Source of the DNA: Orthonyx spaldingii
Lineage: Eukaryota; Chordata; Aves; Passeriformes; Orthonychidae
Length of the DNA stretch: 64,000 nucleotides
Assembly: GCA_013397795.1 (NCBI GenBank)
Contig: VZTJ01001204.1
Coordinates: 21,577-85,576 of the forward strand
Direction of reading: 5' to 3'
This document shows positions 1 through 13,000 of this stretch, piece by piece. Position 1 is the first letter of the stretch. Each line of letters begins with the position of its first letter. A program made the position numbers and the translations under genes. The notes beneath the pieces are model-generated. The model was not told the origin of the DNA. It ran no database searches and was given only the letters and a program-made list of their open reading frames with translations.

Positions 1-20
1 TTTTTTTTTTTTTTTTTTTT
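1..20. repeat. PolyT run at window edge
   Basis: Twenty consecutive T at the first positions. It may be truncated by the window or by a contig or gap edge. Confidence 0.9.
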
Positions 21-1663
21 AAATCTCCTGCTGCAGCCTTTCCCCTAATCAGGCAACAGATAAACAGTTTATACCCCAGTTCAAGTGGGAAGACACTTTG
101 GAAGATGGGTTTTTCCAAATGACTACTTTGGGCAGTGGAAAAAGCACTCTGAGCCCAATGCTGCCTTCCCAGGAGACCTTCGTTGTCCTCACAGCCTGTT
201 CCTTCAGAATCTTTCCACAGTGGTGGGATTTTTGGCCAAGTTCATCATCCCTGTTGTGAAGGCACGTGCAATCCCAGAGCCCCCCAGGAAAATTAAGGGA
301 GCTGTATTTTTGAGCTTCCTTGCTCAGCAGATTGTGCAGTACAGACTTCCTCTGCCAAAACACTAAAGGTGTTTAGAGGACTAGCAAAAATATCCAGGAT
401 CTCAGTTGTGTAAGATTAAAACCACTCTGGATTAACAATTAAACATTTGGTCATTTTGCTGGAAGTATAAACAGGACGAACTGAGAATTCATGTTGCTTT
501 GAAGAGAGGACATCTCCTTTGTCTATCATCTTAAGGGACACAGTTCTGGAGGTGACACAGGCCAGCTCTGCTGACTGATTTAAGAAAACACAGTGTCAGC
601 CTTCTTCTCAAATATGAATGGCTCAAACAGCTTTTTGCAAGATTTTCTCTAGACTGACCCTCATTATGTCTTCTAGGGCATCACAACATTCTGTCTGTCT
701 CCAAAATCCACCAGGCAGCATCAAACAACCTTCTTTATTTTTAGACTTTATCAGAGGAGATTGGAGTGATATTAAAACAAGCAGAGGTCTGAAACAGAAG
801 ACCTTTCCATTCTTACAAATGGCTATACCAGAGATCCTATCTTCCTAATGTTTCTGATTTTGGACTACTCAGAAATAACAAATACCTGGTTGCAAAGGAA
901 AGGTTTTTATTATGTTTCGTGTAAATAATATTTTATGATGTGTTGTGGTTTGGAAGAGTTATTGAATACAAAATTGAAAGATAAGTGCAAAAGAATCCGT
1001 GTGTCTTTCTAGGAAATCTGGATTTATTACGGACAGAAAAAGCTTCACTTTCCTTTTCAACTTTAAATTAGAAACAAAGAAATAAAATAAAATATTTATT
1101 TCCCTTCTGAGTGTCTTTATATTATGCAGCTAGTAGATACACTGCTAACAAAAAACAGATATATTTTTTCTATCCTGCTAGGCCACTAGAAGTACATTTT
1201 ATAAGTTTATGAGTAGGCTTTTCTCATATGTTGTGGAAATGAACATAGTAACAGCACATTCTAGAAACCTAAAGTTAAATTCTTATTGTGCTTAAATGAT
1301 TGAGGTTTTTTAACTTCAATGATTACTTGACAGTTCTTTAATTCTTCACTGACGCATTTTAAATGTGAAATAATTGTGGCTATTTACACATCTTCTGAGC
1401 CTTGAGTTTACTTTCTGCATTCCACTAAGTTTAATCTTGGACCAAGCATTTTAAATAAAAACATCCAGAAAACAAACTAAGTACTTCTGTTCCATTGAGA
1501 GGTAAAGAAGAAAATAATTTTAGAAAGTGAAATGGTAACAATGAGTGAGAGTACCAGGACCTGCTGATGTTTTCTGGAGCAGGTCAGAGACTATTCCCTA
1601 CACTCTTAAAAATTTCAGAATGACAAATCAACATTCTGCCTCCTATAGAATTAAAATTATTTG
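21..1663. other. Intronic sequence, nothing recognised
   Basis: AT-rich unique sequence with several AAATAAAATAAAAT-like stretches near 1080-1100. Two overlapping frames of about 100 codons at 49-366 lie on opposite strands and show no homology. No gene supported. Confidence 0.7.
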
Positions 1664-2115
1664 TTTGTGGGTTATGTTGATCCTGAGTGAATCCCAGGTG
1701 CCCTCCAAAGCCACTGTCACTCCCATCTTCAGCTGGATATGGAAAATACAACAAAAAATTTGTGGATTGAGACAAGGACAGGGAAAGATCACTCACTGAT
1801 TGGTGTCACGGGTGAACCAGACTCAGCTTAGACAAGTTAGTTTAATTTTATTATCATTCAAAATGAGAGTAAAATAATGCAAAATAAAAACTAAATATTA
1901 AAATAACTTCCCCCACAGCTATCTTTTCCCCCCCTTAAATCTGTTATCCCAGAGGCACTACCACTGTCACTGACTGGCTTGGCCTTGGCCAGCAATGGGT
2001 TCATCTAGGAGCTGGCTGGCCTTGGCTCTGTCAGACATGGGAGAAGCTTCTGGCAGCTTCCCACAGACAACATCCCTGTAGTCACACCTCACATCTCTCC
2101 CTTGTTATCTAGCTC
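1664..2115 (-). mobile_element. Solo LTR-like avian endogenous retrovirus fragment
   Basis: Read on the minus strand, this is a degraded copy of a repeat I recognise from songbird genomes. It begins with a block containing GAAGCTGCCAGAAGCTTC, CATGTCTGACAGAGCC and GGCCAAGGCCAAGCC, followed by TGGTAGTGCCTCTGGGATAA. Next come a TATA-like AT stretch and an A/T-rich block with an AATAAA-type signal. It then runs through GTGAGTGATC and CCCTGTCCTTG, and ends with GGCACCTGGGATT and CAGGATCAACATAACCCACA. The order U3-like block, TATA-like stretch, polyadenylation-like signal, terminal block is that of an LTR. I see no internal coding region or second LTR beside it, so it is probably a solo LTR. The ends are estimated to about 20 bp. 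Family assignment is from memory and was not searched. Confidence 0.7.
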
Positions 2116-4424
2116 AAGCTGTCTTCCCATGGTATCATGCTCTGTTACTTTACTTCAGATTCACACAGACTCCTAAAATATATTGGACCAGTCTAATACA
2201 GAGGGTTATAAGCTAAAAGTGACTTTAAGCCAGCACAGAAAACCAACTTTAACACATTTTATATAGCTGATGTATTAGAAATCACCTTGTCCAAAAGTTT
2301 TAATCAATGTAAAAAGTCAAACAACACTAAAACTGCTGACTCTGCAGCAGCATAATAAGAGAAAATGGAAACACACTGTCAGAGTTGTCGCTTATCAGTG
2401 GATCTTTTATTCTGAATTCCTCCCTCTTCCTCTCTGGTAGAATACCAGAGAATTAAAGCACCAGTGGCACACTTTTTAATAGAGTAACAGAACAGTCACT
2501 GAAACAGTTTTTTGACAGAAAACAAACAGGGAAAAAATAAACAAACCACCCAACCTACCCCTTACTTTCTCATGCAAAAACACCAAATAAGATTAAAAAA
2601 TTCAGATAAAATTCTGTGGAAAATGCTTAGCAACCAGTGAAACTGTATCTCAGAAGAAAAGGGAAACAGTAGAAAAACAGAAAGATATTTGGGTATCTAG
2701 AAAACTCCCATCTCTCCCACAGCTCCTGCCAGTCCCTACTGTCACTCCCTCTTCCTACCGTAATGCCTAAGAATTGGCAGCTGCTTCTCTTCAATCAGCA
2801 GCTTTGGTTCAGATACAAACTTGCCCTCTTAAAAGCCTGAGACAGATTTCCTTCTCATTTTGCCTTCTCCAAAGCCCTGCAAGGAGGTGGTGATTCTTCA
2901 TCTCTGCCAGTGGTACCTGCGGTTAGCACTTGCCTGTTGCAGCAATGGAAAGCTTAAGAGTTCTCTCTGCATACCTGGTGATTTCCCTGGCAATGCTCAA
3001 TAGTGTGCATCCATCAAAAATAATGGAAATATGAGGACCTACAGAGGGACAATGCAAATCTACCAATTCCAGCATCATAGGGATTCCCCTTGTGCCACCC
3101 TTGCTGCGCTGGACTCTCCCCAAGTAGGAAGTCCTGCTTCAGTTTGCATCTGGAGGCACAGAAAGGAAATGCTTTCTGCGGGACGGGGAACTCCAGGGAA
3201 AAGTCAGACCACACGGCAAAGCCCATCTGGTCGTTTGCTCTAACCAAACCGATGATCACAAGTCCCTCTTTGGCTGCTCTTCCTCTCTGTCCTCCCGTAC
3301 ACCCACACACGCGCCTGCTCAGTCTGGCACTCACGACAACACTCAGCAGGGTAATTCAACTCACTGGGTTAGTTTTTGGCTGGGATTGTAAAACAAGAGA
3401 AGTGGACTGTCATCCTTGGCTCTGTGATCTGTTTAGCTTTCCTTTTAACCCCTGCTTTTCCCAGCAGGCAATTGCCCATAGCATTTGGACCCAGTTATAA
3501 AAATATAGTCCTAAAATCAGTGAGCACAGAAACACCTAAAAGTCAGGTATGAAGTTCAGAGAGTGCTTTTATCCCTCAGCACATCCATAGAGAAAGGTGT
3601 GGGTGCCCAGAAGGCAGGCAATGTTCTGAACTTAAGACAACTGAAAGAAAACATTAAACAAGAAGTTTTTAAACCCTATTTTATACTTCATCATTTCCCT
3701 GCAGTCTCAAGATCTGTACCTTAGATGGGAAAGCAGGATCCCTCACTTGAAAGGCTGCTGCTTAAAGAACTTAAGCCATCCTGTTGGATACAGACGACTG
3801 ACCTGCTGGTGTGATGGCAAAGGTGTTGATTACAGTGCAAACAGTAACAGTTGTAGAGATTCCTGGTTTGTCAATCTTATCAAGTCCTAGATAAGACTGT
3901 GAATCTAGACTGCCTCCAAAATGCAACTCAAGATTTTAATTGCTTGTCATTGCAGAAGAGCTAATAATTTCAACCATTTTGCACACTGAAAGACCAACCA
4001 AAAAAATAATAGAATCATCTCTTGAAACTCATCACATAACTACAACCAAAGATCTCATACAAAGGAAGATAGATTGCTTGAAAATCACAAAAAAAGTTTC
4101 AGAGATATGTATATATATTCACATTGAAGGTACCCTGCTCTCTGGCATGTTTTGAATTATTTTTTTTTAATTCCTTGAACATATATTTGTTTACGGTCTT
4201 CTTTGAGTGACCTTTCTCAGCTCATTTATCATCTGTACAAAGTTTCAGTCTGTTAAAAATCAGCCTAGGCACCTACACTCCTTCCTTTGAATATTGATAT
4301 CGGCTTACTCATAGCCAAGGGTTCCTTACGAAGAAATCAAATATGTGTAAGAGAAATACAGGCATACCTATAAAATATTCATATGTTGAGTCAGTGGAAG
4401 AGAGGATTTTAAAAAATCATATAA
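2116..4424. other. Intronic sequence with a GC-richer stretch
   Basis: Mostly AT-rich. Positions 3010-3360 are richer in GC and contain frames of 136 codons (plus) and 106 codons (minus) over the same bases, a pattern typical of non-coding GC-rich DNA or an old repeat. I recognise no family. Confidence 0.65.
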
Positions 4425-4975
4425 TCATAGAATGGTTTGCATTGGAAAGGACCTTAAAGATCATCTAAGTTCCACTACACCAGGTTACTCACAGCCCCAC
4501 CCAAACTGGCCTGGGACACTTCCAGGGATGGGGCATCCATAGCTTCTCTGGACAACCTGTTCCAGCACCTCACCACCCTTACAGTAAAGAATTTCTTACT
4601 AATATCTAATCTGTACTCTCAGTTTGATGCCATTCCCCATGTTGTCCTATCACTACATGTCCTTGGAAACAGTTCCTCTCCAGATTTCTTGTAGGCTCCC
4701 TTTAGGTACTGGAAGGCTGCAACAAGTCACCCCAGAGCCTTCGCTTCTCCAGGCTGGACAACCCCAATTCTTTCAGCTTTTCGTTGTAGAAGAGGCACAA
4801 CAGCCCTCTGACCAACTTCGTGTCCTTCCTCCGGACTCGGTCCAACAGGTCCATGTCTTTCTTATGCTGGGGGCCCCAGAGCTGGATGCATTACTCCGGG
4901 TGGGGTCTCGCCAGAGCAAAGGGAATCACCTTCCTCAACCTGCTGGCCAATGGACAGCCTTACATGGATGTGGGA
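4425..4975 (-). mobile_element. CR1 LINE 3' fragment, 5'-truncated
   Basis: The plus strand opens with AATCATAGAATGG, the reverse complement of the CR1 3' terminus, and continues with GGAAAGGACCTTAAAGATCA, CCACTACACCAGGTTACTC, GGGATGGGGCATCCATAGC and CTCCAGGCTGGACAACCCC. It later reaches a degraded CCAGAGCTGG..CACTACTCC-like block. This is the 3' part of the reverse transcriptase gene and 3' UTR of a chicken-repeat-1 element inserted antisense to the plus strand. About 550 bp of the full 4.5 kb element are present, the usual 5' truncation. It is diverged from the consensus with small indels, so it is not recent. The 175-codon open frame on the plus strand over this interval is antisense to CR1 and is not a gene. 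The inner (5') edge is blurred between about 4945 and 4985. Confidence 0.93.
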
Positions 4976-7900
4976 TTTTTGTTGTTGGGGAAGAGATGAG
5001 TGTGAGGAGCAGAATAACTCCCAGCGCTTGTTTGCTGCTTCCCACCATGGACAGTAAAGATATTAAGAGAAAAGGCATCTTCCTTTCACTACTGATACAC
5101 GTGGCACCAAAACATGCAACACAAAAACAATGCCTAGGCCTTTCACACTAAGAAAACCCTTGACATTCTTTGTCATTGCAGACTTAAATCACTGACTTTA
5201 ACTGGCACTCATGAATTAGTCCTTACTGAAAAAGCAACTTTGATTCAATCAGTATATATGTGCCCTCTCTTGACAGCAGCTTTTTACACATAAATTAAAT
5301 AAGGATCAGTATAATGGCAACGAGGTCATCCATTAAATTATATTTCAAAATGCTTCTCAGTTTTCTAGGAGCACATTACTTGCTAATTAAGACAGGATAT
5401 ATAATGAAATTGGTTTCGTCCATTAAAAGTGTGTTCTTTTTCAAGAAACACTGAAAAGAAGGATGTATTTAAATATATGTAATTTTATTTTTATACTGAT
5501 GTTTGCAAAAGGTACTGTGAAAATAAAATGTCCCCTTGGAAGGAAATATTTTATATCATTTCTGAACTAATAAGATAGTCCAGTTGTAAGGGCCATACAA
5601 AAACGTTACATATGAATCACTCTACAGCTCAAAATGGAATTTCGGTCACTAATGGCTGAGAATTCAACTCCAATTCTCTGTCTCTTTTTCACAGGTGCAG
5701 ACACAGAAGATCTGGTACACACAACTGGAAATTATTTTAAACAAACATGGGTATTTGAGCAATTTTTTCAAATTTTCAAATTTTGGGCAAAATAGTGAGA
5801 AACAAACAGTAGGCCAACTTCTGCAAGTAAAGAAGAAAAAGCAAATCTCTTATTTTACAGTGTAATCTGAACAACTCACTGAGATGCTTTAGGGAGGGGA
5901 TTTCACACTGGAATTGCAATTTAAAAAAAAATACCCAAGATGAGCTGTTAAAAACTCATTAAAACCAATGCAGCTCAATAAAGAGTCATGTGCTTTTACT
6001 TTTAAACACAGTTAAATCCACACAAAGCAGCACAAAATCACCTTTTATAGCTGTCTAAACTTGTTCTGAATCAGAAAATGCAATGCTTACTACAAAAAAT
6101 AATGAAAGCAGCTAATAAACCTTACAGAAAACAGTAGAGTCAAGCACATGTAAGCAATATGCTGAATAGCTGTTGATTTTCTGTCTGCTGAGTGACTTCA
6201 GATCTTGTCACCAGCACAGTCAATGGGGTACAAAATCCTATGGAATTTGCTGTGTGACACTGGCCAAGCAAAACAACCATTGGATCCTAGAACACTGGAC
6301 ATGTCACGTGCTGTCATCATAGATCACGCTGCTGTTCTCACTCCCATGCCAGCAGGAAAGCCTGCTTTTTATATTAAATGCAGACTCTCACGAATCAGTT
6401 TTAATAAAAAATTACTTGTGTGCAACAGTATTTAAATCTCTACCAATTACATTGATTAACTCAAGATGGTCTCTTTCTTCATTCAACTCTTACGACTGGC
6501 TACCTACAGGTTAGATAGAAAGCATATCAAAAGCCATTTTATTCTGCATTTGTTTTGGTTCCTCATCACTTTAGTTAAAACAATGCCATGAGTAACTCCA
6601 TAAACTTGTTGCCAAAGTAAGACTTGACATACTTCGTATTTTCTGAATACTTTCTAAACGAACATATACTTGAAAGCTGCTGATGGGCCGTGCCCATTTT
6701 TAACAGGATTTAAAGAGTCAATGTATTTTGCAGAATCACACACAGTATACACATTCATATGCGATATCTACAGCCTACAACATAAACTGGGAGCAACTGT
6801 ATATAAAAATGGTGTCCTCCTAAATCAGTCTATATATTTCAGACTCCAATGTCAAAATATCTAGACTGTTATTGTCAAAAGCACTTTTGACTTTTTTAAG
6901 GGATGGTGACAAATCATTTGAGTGGTTTAGTCCTGAAGATTTCTTTAAAAGATCGCAGTTTATTTTGCACAATTTGAAATTCCATAGTAGGGCCACAGAC
7001 ACTGAGGAAGTAAGACTACTGGGTAAATTGATTTTTCTGTTCAATGCCTTGCTTTGTTTCCCTTTGGCAGAAGGAAGTGATTTTTTTTGTCATTGCAATT
7101 ACTGTGAATTGGAACACAACTCCTCCTAACCTAGCCTTGAGAACTGAACAGGTACAGCTCAGTATAATAAAACATGAGGACTTTCTACCCTTGTTGGGGA
7201 CTGAAATACAGAAATATGATGTGATACATGGAACGGTTGTTACTAGCACACAATTTATTGATTACTCTCCCCATAATAGAAGAGGTCTGTAGCTGGATAA
7301 AATAAAGATCTCCCAGTATGGCAGTAACATACTTGCCAATATGTAGAACCTTGATTTTCTCCTAATTGCTATAAGCTATTGTCTGCACAGAGTTCATTAA
7401 GATCATAACATTTGGCATATTTCAAATTTAATTACAACTGTGAAATACCTGCAAAAATACAAAACAGCTTCAAATACATTAAAAGCTGACACCCTTAAAA
7501 GGTAAAGGATTAGCTATCCCAGTGTTAACATTACCCTAGTGAAATTACTGGGGTTGTTTTCCATTTAAGTTTTCCATAATTAAGTTCAAACACCAGAAAA
7601 TGGATTTTTTTCATTTAATACAGACTTGAAAGCACAGAGGTGTCAGGGAATCTACAATAAGACTTACTGGGCTATATTATTTTCAGATCTCTGTGATTTT
7701 GTTATAACATAGGAGGCTCAGGCCCCAGTGATAAAATACCAACAATGAGTAGCATAAAAAAATCCGTCTTTACTTGTGAAACAATGAAGTTATTTTCCTG
7801 AAATGCTCTCTTTCACTTTAAAAATCACATTTCTCCTGTGGATTAGGCTGTAAAAGATAGCATAAAAGAATGTGACTGGATTCTCTTTAATGCAGAGAAT

Positions 7901-8227
7901 CTTCCTGCCAAATTTTTCCTGGTTTTCCCACTTCTTTCTTCCAATCTGGACTTATTAAACTACTTTTCAATTTGTTGCCTGGTATTTAATTACAGTGCAC
8001 AGCAATGTAGAAGTTCCATTCCTGATAACGACAACTCAGTCACAAGGCGAAAAATGCAGCCTGATTTTGGTTAGGTCTAATACGTTGCCTAAAAATCTTC
8101 AACATGTACAGTAAGAATTTTCTGAACTAATGAACAAAAGAGCATAGGTTGTAACATAAGGAGATAAAGCCTGGGCAGCTTTACAGTGGAGGAACACTAA
8201 GTCTACCTGCTGTCCATTGCTAGGGTT
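4976..8227. other. Intronic sequence, nothing recognised
   Basis: AT-rich with short internal repeats such as TTTTCAAATTTTCAAATTTT at 5763-5784. No gene or mobile element was recognised between the CR1 and the exon-like segment at 8228. Confidence 0.65.
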
Positions 8228-8337
8228 GTCCTCATTCATTCCCAGCTCACCTGCCAGGGCGATAACTCTTTCTGTCAAACAGATCAGGTTGGCTCTTCCA
8301 CTGGCTAGCACTGCCTTAAGCTCACAGATCTACAACA
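8228..8337 (-). pseudogene. Exon-like open segment, unidentified
   Basis: On the minus strand a frame opens right after TTGTAG (8329-8334) and reads ICELKAVLASGRANLICL then TERVIALAGELGMNEDN. It has codon use and composition more protein-like than its surroundings. A possible donor (GGCAG followed by GTGAGC) occurs at about 8248-8253, and the frame itself stays open to about 8099. The polypyrimidine tract upstream of the putative acceptor is poor. I do not recognise the protein, and it is not AGMO. It could be a fragment of a processed pseudogene, an unrecognised exon, or chance. Confidence 0.25.
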
Positions 8338-9013
8338 TGTAGTATTTTTTCTATTTTCTGTGAGGACATTATGGACATGTAGTAATTACACTTCAACTGC
8401 CCATTATACTCTATTTTTCACTCCTTTCTCCTGGTCTTGATATAAACACAGAAAATTAGCTCTTGCTGACAATTCTGGTTTCTGTAAGGGAATCCTGAGG
8501 AGCCTCTTTACAGGATTTTAATTTCTTTTTGATTAAGCCTGTGTGAATTTAAACTCTTAATCAAGACTCTTGCCAACATTTTAAGTAAATTGCAAAGCCA
8601 ATCAAGACTTCCTCATTTGCTTTCATTATGTTTCACCTCATGTAAAGTTTCCACTTGGGAAAATGCTGAAATGTTAAAATAGCAAATAAAGAAAGGAGAA
8701 ATACTACAGCACATAAACTCTACCAACATACATTATGCTCCCAGCCCCAAGTACAAAAATGTAAGCATCTCTCTCTCCAATTAAAATGGCTTTCAAGCTG
8801 GCCCTGCATACTTATCTAATTATTATATTTTCACTCCTCTGTCCTCCCTTTCTTCTTGCATAAGAAATACAATTCCAGGGTAACACAACTAATTTCTGTT
8901 TACGTACAATGACACAGAGGAAGAAAAGAAAAGCTTCAGGTAGAGCCTAGAATTAAGGATTATGTCATCTCTAATACCTGCTGCAATGGAAACCCACCTA
9001 AATGGTACTGTAA

Positions 9014-9085
9014 GGCCAGTTAGCTCAAACGGCTGAAGTCTTGTGATTTTTGGACCTGAAAGTGTCTATTCCATTTGCAGGGTCA
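9014..9085 (+). pseudogene. Possible decayed tRNA(Ile)-like sequence
   Basis: The sequence begins GGCCAGTTAGCTCA, which matches the 5' end and A box of tRNA-Ile(AAU) (GGCCGGTTAGCTCA). It ends GGGTCA exactly 72 bases on, where a GGCC acceptor stem could pair with GGTC using one G-U pair. The middle is strongly diverged and no intact B box (GTTCGANTCC) is present, so it would not be functional. It may be an old tRNA pseudogene or tRNA-derived repeat; chance similarity is not excluded. Confidence 0.3.
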
Positions 9086-9639
9086 CCAGTACACAGCTGG
9101 CAAACACCAAGGTCTATGGCTTCAGTACTGATGGAGTAAGAGAGGATATGCATATTCCATAGACATATATATTGTTTGAACAGGTGCAAGTATTAACCAC
9201 AAAGAAAGTTTCTCAATTTCATTCAAGACGGTGAGATTGGCATGTCATCAGTATGCTCCATGGAGGCTTCTTCAGTCAGCTTTGAGAATGTCCTGTACTG
9301 CAAAGCATCTGACTCAAACGATTAACAGATGATAACAAGATTAAAAAGGTCTCCTGTAGGTTGACAGGTAATACATTATATAAAGATCTTTTCATTACAG
9401 CACGGCAAATGTGTGGAAAGTCAAAGTGAATCAAATATATTTCTATCATAGCCACTTTATCTTTTAGCATTTTCTATTCTAATCACTGTATTTAATTATT
9501 ACTATATTACTAAGAGAGAAATGAGAGAATTTTCTATGCTGATATTTCAATAATCTTTTTTTCTTGCTGAAGAATCTTTATGGTTTTAAGATTTTATGCA
9601 GAAGGCCATGAGGAATCTAAAATTAAAACTGTTATTAGA

Positions 9640-10030
9640 AGCAGTTGAAAGCAGGCAGTGAACTGAAGCTGTGCCTTGCAATCTTGGCTATTGTTGTATT
9701 ATTGCAGAGTCCCATAGGCAGTGCTCACATGTACAGTACAGAGACTTCACATCCTGGCTCTTTTGATTCTTTTGTCTGCCCTCCAACCTGCGCAGCCAGG
9801 AACTTTCACTTGAGAAAGATTTATGAAGCCTCCGCTAACAAGGTCAGCCCTGTTATATCACCAGAGGGCTTCTTCTTAAAAATAATAACATCTATCCACA
9901 GCTCGGCAGGGCGGTCTCTCTTGGCACTGGCTTTCCCTGTTTGTCTTAACAACCGGCGCACACAAAGCCCTCGGCTCTAGCGAGGACGGCCAGCGATTCC
10001 CATAGGCACAGTAGCCCCATTTCCTGCTAC
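9640..10030 (+). other. CpG-containing patch with signal-peptide-like open frame
   Basis: In AT-rich surroundings, this stretch has a cluster of CpGs (9895-9995) and a 111-codon plus-strand frame. The frame has no ATG at its beginning; it opens after TAG at 9636-9638. Its early residues (LKLCLAILAIVVLLQSPIGSA) are hydrophobic and end like a signal-peptide cleavage site. I recognise no family, and no good donor site follows. Chance, an unrecognised exon or a regulatory patch are all possible. Confidence 0.2.
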
Positions 10031-13000
10031 CTGCCAGGCCTGTGTCAGCTGAGATAACCCACACCTCCAAAAACCACTTCAGGTTTATGAAGTCTTGACT
10101 CTTGTAGCTGGTGGGGTTATACCTTCACATATTAGGAAAAGTTTGCAAATCTGCAAAATCCGTATAAATTTTGCAAGGTGGACTAATAAAAGGATTTTAG
10201 AGGCTCTGATTCTACTCAATTACAGTGCAAGACCCTTTATTCTTATGTGCCAGTCCCTAATATTTCATTATGTAGAGTGGTCACCCTGACTGAAAAACTC
10301 CTGTCATTTCTAATAATTAAGAGAGGGGTTTTTTTAACATGTTAAAAGCTACTTCCAAGGTTCATATGCACTTTACAGTGCAAGTGGTTTGGCTATTCAT
10401 TGCCTATATCATTTGAAAGAAAGAAAAACAGCATTTTTTTTTTCCACTGCAGCTATCAAATATTAAAAATAGGTAGGAACAATTATTTTTACAGCCATTT
10501 TCTCCAAAGGAGTTCATGCTTAGAAGCTTGGACAAATCCTCAGATAATCTGTCCTTCTCTGTATATTTCTTAATAAAATAAAAAGTTGAACTTGATCCCA
10601 ATCCTCCCCTCCTGCTTAAGAAAATGCTCTTAAATTTATTTCATTTATTAAGACTACATAAAGTGTTTCTTTCACAGTAAGCATTCCTAACAAGTTTAGT
10701 CCCCTGTGCTGGGAGGAGAAAGACTCTTTTCATGAGTACTCAGCCAAGGGTTCCTGAGAGTTAATACTCCCACTCTTCTTCTTTGAGTGTCAAGGGATTT
10801 TTAACATCCGCAAAACAGACAGGAACTTGGGCTTCTGCCTTAGGAAAAGAATGGATTTTTTTTCACCACATAATAATCTGCTGTGCAATTACCAATAAGA
10901 AAGGAATATTCTCTACTATAAACTGAACAATGTGCAAGAAGCATTTATTGGTCATTTACTGCAGAAGGCATAAGGAATTTAAATTAAGTTTCGAAGTGAA
11001 TATAGAAAGCAACAACCCTGAGCACTATACAGTGCAAATTATTTAAATGATAAATAGAAGTCTGTAATATGACAGAGTATTGAGACATCACAGACTAAAC
11101 TGTTCACTTTTATAAAATACTGATGACTAGTAGATTGTATTCACTGTATCAACTGCCATAAGATCTAAGTATAACATGTTCACATGAAAGAAGTATTAGC
11201 TTCAAATCAGCTCTGTGTGGGAGCATTTCCTTTCACAAATCCAGCTGGAGGACAGGGCCTTTATTAAACTAAAGACTACTGCTTCCGAAGTTTAATAAGA
11301 CAGAAGGAATGAAGATTTTGTCCCTGCCATGTCCATTTACTGTGTACAGAAATGAGGGTTAACCTGTCTTAAATTAGAAAGTGTTGCCTTTTTTTTTTTT
11401 TNNNNNNNNNNNNNNNNNNNNNNNNNNNNNNTTTTTTTGCCTAGTGGGAGTGTACATCAGTGAAGTAAATCCTTCACATGATAGACAATTTTAACAGTAA
11501 GGAAAGAAGTCAAATTAATATTGACCTCAGACAAAAGCTGTTATTTTGCTCAGAGGACATTAATGGTACTTTAATATTTCATCATAAACTCATCCTGAAC
11601 ACTGAGCAGTTGGAAAAGTAATTCAGAAATATATGCATATGTTGCTATCAAGCAAGAACCTGGCAGTTGTAAAAGAACCTTCATGCTGAACAAAACCATA
11701 TTTTTCTTTCTTTCGAACCATTTCACACATACAAAAATGCTTTTATAAAATCACAAATTTTTGAATCAGCTTACCTTTACAAAGAGAATATTAACAATTA
11801 TGTATCTGCCTTCATCAATTAAAACCGTTCCCAAAAACTTACTCATGAGTCTATGCAACATGAATTTTGGAGGTTGCCTTAAGGTATGTTCTCCTAATCC
11901 ATAGTCTCCTTTTCCATAGGCAGTGAAACAGCAGCCAGCACAGGATAATTTCAGAGGGGGTATACATTCCTACTTAAAGCAATATAAGTCATCAAGTGTG
12001 AAGAACTTCCTAGGTGACCACAGGTTGTGTAGAATTACCCAAGCTAACTGGCAATTAGCTCTTTTGCATGCTGCAAACCAAGACAGCAAAATTTAACACA
12101 AACTAATCCTGTTTTGTCAGAGGCTTAGAGCTTCCAATAAGCTGTTTTTCCATGGCTATCAAAAACAAACCAGCTAGGTAAAGGATGTCTCCATGACCAG
12201 CAGTTAATTTCACAAGAGCAATTACAACAGAACACAGTTATTCTGTAAGAGATAACGTTCTTCAGACCCTCATGGAAAAAAGTACTTTTTAGGATCTTCC
12301 CGTCAGACATAAGAAAATACTACTGTTCTCCCTTAGATGCATTCTTTTTTAAAAAATAGCAGATATTGATGCTCAGGTCAAACATGGATCTATGAATATT
12401 CTTTCAATCCTCATACTGACTCAGGATCACATCTTGGAGTCAATCCAGTGGATTAGAAATTTTCATCCTATTCTGGTTTATCTCAGTGTACTGATTTATC
12501 TCACAAGTTAGTCCTCCAAAGAGTAGAGCCTAGTGATTCACAGGTCCATGACTTGTGATATGACCTGAATGTGTGACTGACAATTCACTTTGGGCTGGCA
12601 AATGGAAAGTTTTGGTTCTGGTTTAAGAGATCTTCATACTGGGGATATCACCAACATAATTAAAAAAAATTTCTTGTTTCAAAATTAAAGATATTTAAAA
12701 ATATATTGAATGTGGTGTTAAAAACTATAGCATGAATGTTACCTACAAAAATCTTTAGGCATTTTTTATGCCTATATTTTCATATGTACAACTCGATAGT
12801 TGTAAAATTTAATGGCAGTTGAAACTAATATATACACAGAAAATCCCAGGGATGTTCTTAAGGTTTCAGGACATTGACTATCAGAAGCTGTTTGCCATTC
12901 AACAATTGTATGACTCAACTTTAAAGATGTATTTTTAAGAAACAATACATTTTGTTACCATACTGGCCTCACCCTTCATAGTGTCTAAAGGTTTTCATTT

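Noticed and set aside
3014..3500. Overlapping 136-codon (plus) and 106-codon (minus) frames
   Set aside because: Both strands are open over the same GC-richer bases, no family is recognised and there is no splice or promoter context.
4624..5151. 175-codon plus-strand open frame, the longest in the window
   Set aside because: It runs antisense through the CR1 LINE fragment and its flank; it has no homology of its own.
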